From Cyanodermella asteris (lineage: Eukaryota > Ascomycota > Lecanoromycetes > Ostropales > Stictidaceae), in contig UYJD01000002.1 in assembly GCA_900618795.1 (NCBI GenBank), positions 1,212,551 to 1,276,550 of the forward strand: DNA of 64,000 bases. Direction: 5' to 3'. Under the pieces are notes generated by a model. It was not told where the DNA came from. It saw nothing but the letters and a program-made list of their open reading frames with translations, and searched no databases. A program made the translations under genes and the position numbers. Below are positions 46,001 to 56,387 of this stretch, in pieces (position 1 is the stretch's first letter; each line of letters starts with the position of its first letter).

Positions 46001-47105
46001 GTCTTCGGAGGAACCGCACGAGGCTTTCGACAGAGTTTGGGAGTCGTACGTTGAACGACCGCAAGGCTCTCTGCCTTCACCTGCCAGTCCTCCTATGCAG
46101 CTGCTATACCGCATGATGGCAAACTTCAGCCGAAGACAAGCCTGGGCTGATATCGAGCACTGTTGGACCTCGATCGTAAGCAAAGTCGAAAGTGTGGCGA
46201 AAAGACCAGACGGAAGCGTCATACCGATACATCGATCCATGTTGGCAGGCCCCTTGAACCAGTATTTGAACTGTCTTCAGGAGGAAGAAGCGCCGATCGA
46301 TCGTGTCAAGGAAGTTGTCAACGATGTTTTGCAGAGAGGATTCGAGCTTGACAATCGCTGCTGGAATCACTATGTTCGACTTTTGTGCAGCAGTGGGACC
46401 CAGAACCATCTTTTGGCCTTGCAAACTGCAGAGGAACAAATCGTATTTGGTCAATTCTTCTACCCACCCGTGCTTGGCGATGTCAAGGATCCCGATAACC
46501 AGGCCGACATCGTTCGAAGCAAATTTCAAAGACGATTGACGAGATCCGCCAAGGCTAGACGCGACATGGCAAAACCACACTTCCCATTTCGCATGGAAAG
46601 TACCATTGGTCGAAAAACACGCATAAACCTCACAAAGACCGCAGCCAGTATAAATCGAGCTCTAAAACTTACGGAGCCCCGGTCTTGGTCGGAAGTCGGA
46701 GATGCAGCCGGGCAGCCGGCGGTCGACCTCAAGACCCGGGACAGGCACACAGCATACCTTGAAGTGGATAAGGAGATCCTCGCCGAATTCGACATGGATG
46801 ATGCTCCAGAGGTCACTCGCGCGATGATGGGACGCCTCGATGCTGGCCAAACTGTGAGTAGGAAGAGTGGCCTCATTGGCGTGAGAAGCTTTCTCGATGA
46901 AGGCAGCCTTCTTCGAAGGCCCGAGTACGATACACTTGTGTACTTGGCCGGAGTCTACCTGCAACTGCGACGTCGACTTTCCTTCGAAGATGAAGGGGCA
47001 AAATTACTCAGAGAAGTTCATCAAACCGTACCGAGGGTCATGAAAATGATTCTTCGGTTACCTCGTATGGAAGACCGATTGCAGAAGGTGCTTCTACACG
47101 ACTGA
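43020..47105 (+). CDS. Mitochondrial pentatricopeptide repeat protein (Cya5-like)
   Basis: A single-exon protein of 1361 aa. The N-terminus MLERAKGCLEHNGRRLF, with basic residues and no acids for some distance, then RARRLHNTFWSHGAG, fits a mitochondrial targeting sequence. Residues about 690-930 hold clear PPR-type helical pairs, such as DQQCYNLVISGHARLNDLIG, FQPDIYAYIPVIEALARQG, VVNAHVTALVQRGQLTRAEA and RTPMWNQVILHWALRGHRAK. Other parts of the protein are helical and probably contain weaker repeats. PPR proteins bind organelle RNA. The overall form resembles the fungal translation regulator Cya5, needed for cox1 mRNA in Neurospora. I do not assign the symbol because orthology cannot be decided from the sequence alone. 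It is convergent with PMS1. Confidence 0.85.
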   Translation: MLERAKGCLEHNGRRLFRPQSDCVRARRLHNTFWSHGAGDIEVPGWWTDQLAKSASQEKEKSNAGPDIKQHQLAAGIPGGLFLDFLYPPKTQKFIAKLGNRTDKLQRLMRCKRTSGTLYSPHASYRTSAPHRDSTAAPGAQQTVHDGPSPSTSTTVEKVYENDFGDRLKELESKHRDYEQLCRAYWLLVEHGGDAVVSGGDIMEATQRVLEFGDVVINSVRMLLSAHSRDKVSSGVLPAFDICVAKPSSGGGPAEGSRHPALRDSLTKYDKSRTAYERLMRTTDFVDPELESKPILRDLLQVAEQVVNDGDSAIAVARGLVLEALYERKGIEHWVQRDWAVALQTHFRQSNTDGPRITELLEKMLEGGWANVGMPAAICLLVTDQSMGNDRFHLCHQLYIGYTSWRNTLPDEERHATKPFWDHIVGTGQPTLYQLRLFYKLLKNRWVAEHVAASRGETSQQSHNAQNPPDRNTRARAKDQKGPVSEYLTALGVRLGQAEDIIALGEVVITHPNFQKLDSHAALDVFQWLTEVMKEAPARYEVMRRLLRVLLFTDFSGQKRIYADLQAFRLFQAMEVHGGYTGEGRVGARAPDLARKLYFHLNKSDLGKQMEVVMAHLQQRGMDRPEDYESLRFRLAKNRDLEGLAAQQAAFAQAENRLKEHDREAYERRKLPPILLYRDRLETHRRRREPGEMLKVMDELKADPDCEPDQQCYNLVISGHARLNDLIGADLAFQDLVEAGFQPDIYAYIPVIEALARQGNISAVQDLTKQIELKGIPINDWVVNAHVTALVQRGQLTRAEALIRRALTFKLANRTPMWNQVILHWALRGHRAKVNLLMDIMRKAKVPYDAFTYAARMTLWLTRGSPRRAWTILRTTLPKLGIRPLPLHFALMVRGYTNGIGMRQNKVKHVYKHMVKIGVQPDWTVKKAFSNAHLRAKATGLPRRIVNDLHEVVLDLQAVPGMANPFGTSESASTKDDEQSEAFYGGMFDLIYGLSSEEPHEAFDRVWESYVERPQGSLPSPASPPMQLLYRMMANFSRRQAWADIEHCWTSIVSKVESVAKRPDGSVIPIHRSMLAGPLNQYLNCLQEEEAPIDRVKEVVNDVLQRGFELDNRCWNHYVRLLCSSGTQNHLLALQTAEEQIVFGQFFYPPVLGDVKDPDNQADIVRSKFQRRLTRSAKARRDMAKPHFPFRMESTIGRKTRINLTKTAASINRALKLTEPRSWSEVGDAAGQPAVDLKTRDRHTAYLEVDKEILAEFDMDDAPEVTRAMMGRLDAGQTVSRKSGLIGVRSFLDEGSLLRRPEYDTLVYLAGVYLQLRRRLSFEDEGAKLLREVHQTVPRVMKMILRLPRMEDRLQKVLLHD

Positions 47106-47530
47106 GGGGGGCGTTTTTTCTTGCGCTGCATTGTTTGGAGTTGTGGTTGTTTGTTCCGCATTTGGAGCGAGGAATTGTACAATAGAGTAGCAACGAGTCT
47201 GCAAAGCAGCGCTCGGATGCCCTATATGATATGAAGTCAACTAACGAATCATCACTATAACTTCATTAGCTGTTGTTGCAGCTTTTCAGAGAAAGGTGTC
47301 GATCCTGTGATCCTGGAGACTATTTGGCCCAATTTTGGCTTCCACCAATTTCTGTCACCTATTTTGTTTCATGGTTGTATGTGTTTGGCACAAATAGCCG
47401 AGCAACTAATTCCGATGATTCAATTTGCAATGCGCGTGCTGCATGGCTGGGGTAACATAAAATCGTTCATCGAGCTTTATGGACCATGTTCGAATCACGA
47501 CGTCGCCATCGCAGCGCTCTCCTCACTCCC
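47106..47530. other. Intergenic between convergent PPR and PMS1 genes
   Basis: 3' sequence of two genes that end towards each other. Nothing further is seen. Confidence 0.6.
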
Positions 47531-50500
47531 CTACATCTCCTCCATCACTTCCCCCTCCTCTCCAGCATCCTCACTCTTCTCCCGTTGCGAGCTCGAATCT
47601 CCATCCTCCCCTTCTTCATCCTCGCCATCCTCCTCACTATCCTCCCCATCATCCCCACCCCCCAACCAACCCTCCCAATCAACCTGCCCACCCCCCTCAA
47701 CTCCCATCGTCTTCTCAAAATCGTCATCCTCCACCATCCCACTAACCCCGTGCCCCCACTGCGCGAAACTGTACAAATGCCTCATTGTCGGCCGTCCGTG
47801 CGGGCAATTCCACGGCTTCTCCATCCGACCCATGTTGCACACCAGACCCGCCATTTGTTTGCGATTCAGCGTCTTTCCAATCATGACGCTGGAGCGGCAG
47901 GCGCGCATGGCGAACATTTTCCGGACAGCGGAGGGGCGGGTTACGGGGGTCAGGAACGATGAGGAGGAGGAGGAGGAGGAGGAGGAGGTAGACGGGGAGA
48001 TTGAGGATGGATTTCGTGTTGATGTCGGAGCGGTCAGGGAGAGTGAAGGTTGCGGTTGGTGCCGGACTGAGGTCGATGGACTTTCGGCGAGCAAAGCGAT
48101 CAGCTCTTCCAGATCGCGGGTCGAGAAGGTCACTTCCTTGCTCATCGGAAGCCGGAGCAATGTGCAGCGTTTGCCGACTGGTTTATCCCCGGACTCGTCG
48201 ATTTCGACTTCGAAGCCGTTTTTCTGGAGGACGGGTTGGTTTTCGAGGATGATCTCCTCTTCAATGGCGGTGAGGTCGAGGGTTTGGGGGTGCACGAGCG
48301 GTTGGTTCTGGACTGCGGTCGTGGCTTGTAGACGCTCGAAGTTGAATTTCTCGTCTGAGGCGTGTTGGTCGATGATGAAGAGCTCATTGTTTGCGTGGGA
48401 GCGATCGGGGGCTTGGGAGGAGGGGACGGCTGGTCTGAGAGCGATGATGAAGCCTAGGTTGAACTGTCCGGCAATTCGCATGCGGGTGAAGTCGTCTTTT
48501 GAGACCGACAGGGAGAGCCTCTCTTCGGCGGTTGATTCGTTGTCGAGATGCTCGATGATGGTGTCGGGTTTCTCGCTCTCTGTATTATCACGGAAATCGA
48601 GTTTGCTGGCGAGCTTCGTAATTTGCTCGGTGCTGTCAGCAAGTGTCAATAGTAGGTTTTTTGTTGCAGCGCGTCCTCCTTTTAGCAATCTACCGGCTCT
48701 TCTGATGCCTTCGTCACTTGGTCGTGCGGCCTTTGTCTCGGCTTCTTGAATCAATCGAGCAACACGAGCGTCCTCCTTTTGCCTTTTTGCATCATCGTCG
48801 AGATATTCACCATCAGAGTCATCTTCGGATAGAGGTTCAGGTACAGGCTCGTCTTCTTGCGCACTGCTGTCTTCCGCTTCATTTCCGTCCGATTCAGATG
48901 ACCGAGATCGTTCAGATTCCGATTTTGCCACCTTGTCAAGTAAAGTCTGCTGCCGGAATGGCCTTAGTGTGGTAAAGCTTGCCGCTTCTTCCGCGTCACT
49001 CTCATCGATCTCTTCCTCAGCATCTTGCTGTATCTGAGTCCCGGGGGCTGCAAATGCCCGCAACGAACTCTGAATGGTGGGCATACTAGGGGCTCTTGAG
49101 GCGGTCTTTGATTTTACCTTTGAGTTCGCTTTATCTGTTTTGAAACTCCAGAGCTTCTGAGACGATGAGCCGATAGTGGTTGTGGTGACTTGATCGCCAA
49201 TCGTTATTGTTGCTTTCTGAGCAGGTGTACGAAGCGGCCGCATACGGTCAAAGGCGCTGGGAACTGGACCCGGCGTTGCCTTTACTGGTGTCGTTCGAGC
49301 CGAAGGGATGGGTTCTTCAACAAATGGGCCAGTGGTAGACGCATCGGGTTGCAGTGAATCACGCTGCGTTGCTGTCGTATTGGAGGCTGGTGCTTCTAAT
49401 TGGCCGTGGGCAGTCGCGGAAGGATTTTGACTGCTCAGGGGCTCATGAGTGCTGTCTGCCTGAGTCTTCTTAAGACCAGTAGTGTTCGAATGATCTGAGA
49501 AGGGAATGTCGCTCCCAGTCACATTCTCCTCCTGAGCTGGTAGTTCAGCAGCAGGGTCAGCCTCAAGGAACAGTGAAGCCTCATCTTGTTCAGCAGGCCT
49601 CTCAGTGCTCTGGCCGGCGTCATCTTCCAGGTCTCCTCTAGCCCGATTGAGCTGCTGGGCGTTTAAAAGCCGGTTGGCGGGCAATCTTGTTCTGTCCTGC
49701 ACTTTGTGCGTGAACAGCTCCTGTATGAGATCGCTTTGGCCAACGTGTTCACCATCCGGTACAAGACGAGATTCGTGTCCCCGCGACTGTCCTTGCTCAT
49801 GTGGCTCATTCTCGGCTGCGGCCAAGTCTTCATCAGCAGGACGCTGTTGGACAGCTTGCCTCTCACCGAAAGCAGCCAAAGTGGAAGGACTTGCTTGAGA
49901 GGGTGACTGTCGCGGTCTGCTGACTGTCAGAGGGTTGAAAGCTGGAAGCCTCGCAGGCGTCGTCGCAACCTTTGCTTGGGGTACCGATTGCCTCTGGTTG
50001 TCGAAAAGCTCTGCCAGAGACTCCTTCAATGATTCCAGCAGCTCATTCTGCTCGTGAAGCATGATCGTTCGCTTGTCCGGTGATACGTTGACATCGTAGT
50101 CGTTAGTATCGAGCTGTACATCTGCGAAGATGAAGGGCGATTGAGACACGTTGAATGTTTTGTAAACTTCATTCATGGCTTTAGCTATTTGGGGGAGAAC
50201 GCAAGGCCGACCGTTAACGAAGAACATTTGACGATCGGTGGTCTGGCGGCCTTCGCCCAAGGTTGGTCTGGAGACATGGCCAACGATACGCACTTGTTTT
50301 GATCTGGAAATGTTAATTTGCTGCGTGATCTGGCGGTGTGGAGGGCTTACCTTTGAGTCAAGTCTCCTCCTGTCTTCTGCATCTCTAAGAGAAGATCGAG
50401 AGGTATTAGCATAGCTGTAGTCTTTGTGCCATAGACATTTGCGATGTTCTCCCGGGTTGTCTGGTTCGCTTTGGTGGTAAATTGGGTATTCTTCTTTCCA

Positions 50501-51093
50501 TTCGGCGCAACATTGCTGACAGACATTTTGATGGTGGTGGAAATGCATGCATACAATTGGAGTAGGTTCACAACTTTCAGAAACTCTCGTTTGATATTCT
50601 TGGTCAGCTCCTGCCGCCTCACAGGCAGGTTCTTGAAGATGGTCTCCACGTAAACCGTGGTCCCCCTCTGAGCCGCAACCGTACTCGTCCCCTTGAGCTT
50701 CCCACTCTGCTCAAAGTCAAGCCTGGTACCTTTAGGCGCCTCATCTTCCTGAGCGGTAACGATATGTAAGTCGGATAATGCGCAAAGCGAGGACAGAGCC
50801 TCCCCTCGAAATCCAAAAGTATCCAAGAGCGAAAGGTCGTCGTAGCTTCTCAGCTTGGACGTGTAGTGCTTGAGCGCCACGGACTCGTAGTCCTCCTGGG
50901 CGATTCCGGAGCCATTGTCGGCGACCTCGATGGCGTCGAGCCCGCTGTTCTTAAATCGGACATCGACTGAGGTTGCACCGGCATCGATGCTGTTTTCGAC
51001 CAGTTCCTTGACTACGGAGCAGAGGTCGACGATGACCTGGCCGGACTGAATGCGATGGACGGAGCTGCTCTCGATGGGTTTGATGGATGCCAT
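47531..51093 (-). CDS. PMS1: DNA mismatch repair protein PMS1 (MutL homologue, human PMS2 type)
   Basis: Two exons, 51093-50351 and 50303-47531, give 1171 aa; the intron is 47 nt (GTAAGC...TTCCAG). The join gives LTQRSKQVRIVGHVSRP. The GHKL ATPase domain has VKELVENSIDAGATSVDV (Glu30 and Asn34), DNGSGI from Asp59 and DTFGFRGEAL from about residue 91. A long acidic and polar linker follows. The C-terminal dimerisation and endonuclease domain has DQHASDEKFNFE from Asp893, which fits the metal-binding DQHA(X)2E(X)4E motif, plus ACRSSVMIGK and CPHGRPT. So this is the nicking subunit that pairs with Mlh1. The start at 51093 (MASIKPIESSS) matches homologues; an in-frame upstream extension does not. 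Oddities: a poly-Ser run from a GGA/TCC repeat in the C-terminal domain and an acidic tail of about 70 residues beyond the usual end. Confidence 0.95.
47961..47988. repeat. GAG/TCC trinucleotide microsatellite in PMS1
   Basis: About nine GAG units on the plus strand, read by PMS1 on the minus strand as a run of TCC serine codons. It lies inside an insert between the conserved blocks of the C-terminal domain. Confidence 0.9.
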
Positions 51094-51443
51094 TAAGACA
51101 TGGTTCGCATCGTCAAAATATTTCACGTGGCGAGAGCTTCCGCAGACCAGATGAAGCTCGGTCTGGTCTCGGCCTGAAGTTGGCGCGAGCCGGACGCGTG
51201 GCGTTTTGACCGGCGTGTCGCGCAATTGGGGCTGATGTCAGTGGATGGTTTAGCGGTTCCAGGGCGGCTTACAGGGGCTTTTGCCGGACGCCGCCAGCCA
51301 TGAGCCCCCAATCTTTGCCCCTATTACGGTACCAAGCAATCTTCTATGCTTTCACTCGCATGTGCTGGGATCTTATGTGATCGACGACATATAAAGGCCT
51401 CCTTTGCTTCGATATTGGTTATCATTTATCTAATATGTGATTT
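51094..51443. other. Intergenic, PMS1 promoter side
   Basis: A short spacer between the PMS1 start and the aldose epimerase stop. Its frame is open upstream of the PMS1 ATG for 44 codons, but that part does not resemble the protein family. Confidence 0.6.
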
Positions 51444-52565
51444 CTATTGCCTCGAAATGACATATCTAGCCTTGGCTCCAAACGGCTGACCTTTCTTCAA
51501 CAAAGCCATGCTCCTCCAATCCTTGTTACCCGCTGCATTGACATATCTACTGGGCTCAATGCACAACCCAGAGTGTGCCTTGTAACCATCACCAGGGCCC
51601 CAAGAAGAACTGCCCTCGGATCCAGCGTCCCAAGCAGGCACATCAATGTACTTTCCAGTATAGAACTGGAACGCCGGCTCCGTGCTTTCAACCACAAGAT
51701 GAATCCCCGAGACATTACCGTGAAGTTCTGCCAAAGTCTGCAACGGCCACTTCCTCGTGTCCGTAGGGATGTTTTTGAACTCCTCATCGACAATGAAGCA
51801 ATCGTCCACGTCCAGTATCTTCCCATCCTCCTCGAGCGGGAAGCTGTTGAACGGCGCCTTCGGGATACCGGGGTAGAACTCGATCTTCCCATTCGGAATG
51901 CCCGGGAGGTCGTCGCGGATGGGCAGGTATCTGCTAGTTGCCAAGCGAGCCGAATGTTCCTTGAGCGTCTTCTCAGAAGGTTTGTTCGCGGGATTCAGAT
52001 TGAAGTAGGCGTGGTTTGTCATTCCCACGGCGGTTTCGAGGTTGTCTTCGACCAGCTCTGCCTCCCATTCGACCTCGACGACGTTCTCGCCTTTCGATCC
52101 TGTGCCTTCGCTGTACCAGCATCGCGCTTCGACTGTTCCGGGGAACCCCTCGTCGCCGTCGGGGCTGGTCAGGGCAAACTCTCTCGCATTCCTCTTTCCG
52201 GATCCGTCGTCTCCAACCCATTTGATTGAGTCACCAGCCTGGGTTTCGTATGCTCGCTTGACTTCGCCATTGTCTCGCCAGTTCTTGGAGCTTCAGCCGA
52301 CTTTGCCGCCGTGGAGATTGTTTGTTCCGTTGTTGGCGGCCAGCTCGTAGGTCTTGCCGTTGAGATCCTCGAGCTTGGCGTGGGCGATGCGGTTTGTAGT
52401 TCGGCCAACGGTCTGGTGGAAGAAGGAATGTGGGTGAGTTTCGTACATTTTCTTACTTGGGAATGAGAGCAGTATGTTCTGAGGCTCGGTCTCGCCTTCC
52501 TTCACTGGCGCGTAGAGCGCTGTGAGACCAGCGCCGTAAGGCGTGACATCGTATGCTGAAGGCAT
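51444..52565 (-). CDS. Aldose 1-epimerase (mutarotase) with an in-frame TGA
   Basis: One reading frame of 374 codons from the ATG at 52565 (MPSAYDVTPYGAGLTALYAP) to TAG at 51444, broken only by TGA at codon 91 (52295-52293). Similarity to galactose mutarotase is continuous on both sides: SFFHQTVGRTTNRIAHAKLE and NNLHGGKVG before it, SSKNWRDNGEVKRAYETQ after it. The catalytic pair seems present, His185 in TNHAYFNL as proton donor and Glu337 in GLCIEPSRY as base. The stop falls just after LHGGKVG, where related enzymes usually have an aromatic residue, so TGG to TGA is the simplest origin. No intron can remove it. Possibilities are a sequencing error, a recent null allele or stop-codon readthrough. 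If intact, the enzyme interconverts alpha and beta anomers of aldohexoses in the cytosol. Confidence 0.8.
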
Positions 52566-53248
52566 GTTGGTTCTATGAGTATGTGGTGTGTAAACGTTTA
52601 CGTTCAACAGAAGTTCTGCGAGAGCAATTGCTGTGGTAGAAGCTCCAGGAAGGACTTCCTTTAGATATGCTAATCGGAGCTGTCGGCTGAATGTCAATAG
52701 AAGTGGCGGACTGAGTTTCGGCCCCGCAGATGGTAATTTGGAGTGAGGTTATCGGCGGATTACGGTGAGCTTGGTCTACCAGCATATCCTTTAAGCACGA
52801 GGACAGCTTGATCGCTAGTGATAATATTAACTTGTGAGCTCTTGGAAGGTGTAGTGGGCGCGTGTCATCTCCACGCAACCACTGCCGTAGACCCGCCATC
52901 GGCCCCACAACCAAGAGGATCAATTATTTAGCCTGAATTCGGCATTCCTTTCAGCAATATTTTGAAACATTTCCTACCCGTGGAGTGCTCACAAGTGGGT
53001 TGGTCGTCGTTTGCGAGGCAATCATGGCAAGCTTTAGCTCAGACAGGCGGTACTGCTGATCACGTAAGAATGGCCCACACCCACCCCTACGGTCTGCCAT
53101 CAAAGTCATCCCTTCGAGCTTATCAAGCCATAGTGCTGTGAAAGTCCTGGATGGGCATTGATGAAGATGAACGAATTGGGCTAAACGCAAGACTGGTATA
53201 TGCTCTTATGAGGTATCCACTTTCAGAGAGTATGCCTTGAACCCTTCC
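52566..53248. other. Intergenic, no gene seen
   Basis: Between the epimerase start and the HOM2 stop. No coding signal is seen; it presumably carries the epimerase promoter. Confidence 0.6.
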
Positions 53249-54389
53249 TTACGCCAAACCCTTGAGAACACACGCTTCGGCGTTCAGTATCGAAGATCCA
53301 GCAGCGCCGATCACTGTGTTATGGCTCAATGCCGTGAACTTGATATCAAAGATGCCACTATCATCTTGTCGTACCCGGCCGACACTCACCGTGTATCCAC
53401 CACCAAGATCTCGATCTAACCTGGGCTGCGGTCTGTCGTCCTCGTCAAAGACCTTAATGGCCTCCTCAGGCGCACTGGGACAGCCTAGTAACTGAGCATC
53501 GCTCTTGTAATCCCTCAACGCGGCCTTGACCGCGTCGGCCGTAGGTTTGGCGCCCGACGCAAACTTCAAGCTCACACAGGCAACATGGCCGTCAAGCACT
53601 GCGACACGGTTGCACGTTGCGCTGACCTTCAAGCCCGTCTGATACTCAAAGCCGCTCACGTCGCCGTTGACTTTGCCAAGAATCTTCTGGGCTTCGGTCT
53701 CAAGCTTGTCCTCCTCTCCAGAGATGAAGGGCACCACGTTGTCCAGAATGTCCATGCTGCTCACGCCCGGGTATCCAGCACCACTGACCGCCTGCAACGT
53801 TACGACGCTGACTTGAGCGACGGGTCCAAATGCTTTTTGTAGAGCTGCAAATGGAATTACCAGTCCAATAACGGCGCAATTGCTGTTGCAGACCAAGAAA
53901 CCCTTCTCTTGCTTGAAAACGCTTCGCTGGTGTTTGATCACATCCAAGTGATGCAGGTTGACGGTCGGCACTACCAAAGGCACGATTGGGTCGCGTCTGT
54001 AATTCTTCGCATTGCTGAAGACGGGAAGGCCGGCTTTCAGGAAGTCCATCTCAACGGCACCGGCGACATCGCTGTCCAGGCCCGAGAAGACCAGGTCGCA
54101 GTCCTTGAAGTTCTCTGATTTGCATTCTTGGACAACAATCTCGCCGAGTGCCTTTGACATCGGCTGCGCTTGCTTCCATCGGACTGCATCTTTGTATTTC
54201 TTGCCGGCGGAACGTGGTGAGGCACCAATGGCGTGAAGCTTGAGGTGCGGATGGAGGGCAAGCAAGAGGATGAAGCGTTGCCCCACGCTTCCGGTCCCTC
54301 CAAGGACGGCTAGACGCTGGTTAGATTATGCTGGAAATGCATTATTCGACGCTCTTACCGCACTTCTTCTCAGGGAACGACGAAGACAT
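53249..54389 (-). CDS. HOM2: Aspartate-semialdehyde dehydrogenase
   Basis: Two exons, 54389-54359 (31 nt) and 54309-53249, give 363 aa, near the usual fungal length. The intron 54358-54310 (49 nt) has GTAAGA and a CTAAC branch before CTAG. The join restores the dinucleotide-binding start [20 protein letters not shown]. The enzyme reduces aspartyl-4-phosphate to the semialdehyde with NADPH, the second step towards threonine and methionine. The active-site cysteine is Cys155 in [13 protein letters not shown] (yeast Cys156). Other conserved blocks are [36 protein letters not shown] and the [13 protein letters not shown] stretch near the C-terminus. The 31-nt first exon makes the start easy to miss. 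No regulatory site is called. Confidence 0.95.
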
Positions 54390-55261
54390 CTTTGACTTGT
54401 ACCACTGAACAGTTATTGCTCTCGACTCTTCAACTTTTTGCGCTCAATGACTGAATTCAGGCGGCCGGGCACTCCGAATTGCGGGCCGCTCCGCAATCGC
54501 AACCGGACCAGCCCCGATGGTCATTTAATGCCGGTCGCCATTATCGTGTGGACGGACAAGTCAAACATGCGAATATATTGCTTGCTTCTCCATTGTGGGA
54601 TTGACAAGTCAGAGCCTGTGTCCGCTATGTCGAATTGTAGCTTACCAGTTCATCTATTCGTGCGGTAATTGGAAGCAGTTATGGGTGATTTTTCAGCTGT
54701 ATATTATCCAGCGTTGCTAATTAAATTTACCCACGTATATGTGTGCAGTCAACTCATCAATTCTGTACGCGTTGCAACACGCCATGAAATATTTAGAGCA
54801 TGAGCTAGCACTCAGCCGATGCTTGATATCGGAGCCCATGAACGCAGTGCCAAGTGGCGTGTGAACAAGGAATCGAGACTTTATCTACCCAGAGATGTCT
54901 AGCATGATAGGTCCGTAATGCCTCGTTGGTGATAATTGCCTTGCTCACCGTTCACGACTCTTGCATCGAGTCAACACAGCGTTTTGGTAACACGACATTA
55001 CCCTGGAGAGGTAGAACAACAATCTTGCGTGGCATGGCATGCGTTTTGCTGTTCAAACCTCCAATATGCGTCCTGAGGTATAATTGAGCTCCAGCATGAA
55101 CTCCTCCATCTCGCGCCTTGTTCTATGTAGTGGATCCGACGGAATATCAAATTGTTTCTGCGAGTTCGGAGGAGTCTCTGTCATTTGAAGTTGATTACAA
55201 CCTGGTGTCTGGTTCATTCTCTGGTCGAAGCCGGTTCTGCAGCCCGTTCCTCTAGATCTCG

Positions 55262-55271
55262 CTCCGCGGAG
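55262..55271. promoter_or_regulatory. CTCCGCGGAG palindrome (NirA/NIT4-type site)
   Basis: Contains TCCGCGGA, the NIT4 core, and CTCCGCGG, which fits the NirA consensus CTCCGHGG on both strands. It lies about 1.7 kb before niaD, far for a functional site, so its role is uncertain. Confidence 0.4.
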
Positions 55272-55452
55272 AGCGATGGCGTCAGAGTCACGAGTGCCCG
55301 CTTCCTCAGAATGCAGACCTCCTCCAGGATCGCCAGCAAAGCTTCAACCCTTCTTGAGTTCCGCAGCTTTACTCAATCTGATGCGACGATCCATTTCTTT
55401 CTAGGCTCTTTTCTTCATTGGTGCGGCCCAACGGCATTTCTCGGACACGTCA

Positions 55453-55485
55453 GCTAAGCTTTGCTAAGCTTTGCTAAGCTTTGCC
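55453..55485. repeat. Tandem repeat, 10-bp unit GCTAAGCTTT
   Basis: Three consecutive copies of GCTAAGCTTT plus a partial fourth unit, in the region upstream of niaD. Confidence 0.85.
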
Positions 55486-56189
55486 AGCACTCCCCAGGCA
55501 TGCCGAACCAAGAAGACTGATGATCATCGGAGTCCGGAAAAGTCTCGTGAACCTTATCGTGTCGTTGTCCAGCTCGGTGCAAGAAGCCGACATCTTGTAT
55601 ACAAGAAGCGGAGACCGGACGGCAAACCGGCAGTAGAGAAAGAAAATTCTCACGACACGGGGAAGTCCTACATTACAAACGTGAACCGCAAAGCAGGCCA
55701 CAGCACCTAAATCGTGAAGTCAGGTGTTGCATCTGCACGTCAGAAACCTCGTCGTTTGGTAGACACTTAACGAAGATTGTGTCGCTGAAGACGAAGACGA
55801 CAAGCCTCGGCCGTACGTGTTCTTCCGGTCCGCTCGCCACAAAATCTTGACTCCACGCTCTTCACCACCACCGTTGGCTCCTGGCACAATTTGAGCCTCC
55901 AGGGATTTCGGTCGCGGCTCAACGGCAAAGAATCAGCTAGACAATCGTTGGTTGGCTCAGCGAGCCAGGACCCGCCATAGCCAAGCTTTTGACATGTTGA
56001 CCGATGATGGTGGTAAACGCCGTTGCCACAGTTCGGACGGCAATTGCAAGACTTCAGCAGCATTGAAACCTCAAAGCGACCGCCGACCAAGAGTGAGGAA
56101 TTTCATGGACTTTCAAAGTGTTTCTATGAGCTCGAAACTCAATCATGCTGACAGTCCAGAGTCCCTATACATCGATATGCAGTCAGCTA

Positions 56190-56387
56190 CGATAACAGAA
56201 TTGCTCATCGCTTATTGGTCGACGGCCAGAACTCTTATCGGCAGCATTCGCACAACCACAACGCGCTTAAGGGCCAGACGATAGAGGCCGAATCGCCCAA
56301 TTACCGGCATTCCCAGAAGGGCTTAGGTTCGTGCAGAGGGCCTTTGAACGTCTCCATGGCGTAACACACTTCCGCGGGAGGCTATCG
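56190..56387. promoter_or_regulatory. Cluster of four HGATAR (AreA/NIT2-type) sites upstream of niaD
   Basis: CGATAA at 56190, TTATCG at 56235, CGATAG at 56279 and CTATCG at 56382 all fit HGATAR on one strand or the other. Simple base expectation is about one per 340 bp, so four in 198 bp is dense. A TCCGCGGG (7 of 8 to the NIT4 core) sits at 56371, next to the last GATA site. This fits nitrogen-derepressed, nitrate-induced control. Confidence 0.5.

Noticed and set aside
47486-47500. GTTCGAATC word resembling a tRNA B box
   Set aside because: No matching A box or cloverleaf can be drawn around it, and it sits in the 3' space between PPR and PMS1.
47307-48749. 480-codon plus-strand frame
   Set aside because: Mostly antisense to the PMS1 C-terminal region, with Ser/Pro runs from the microsatellite and acidic tail.
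51094-51225. In-frame extension of 44 codons upstream of the PMS1 ATG
   Set aside because: PMS1 homologues start at the MASIKPI-like position, and the extension has no conserved features.
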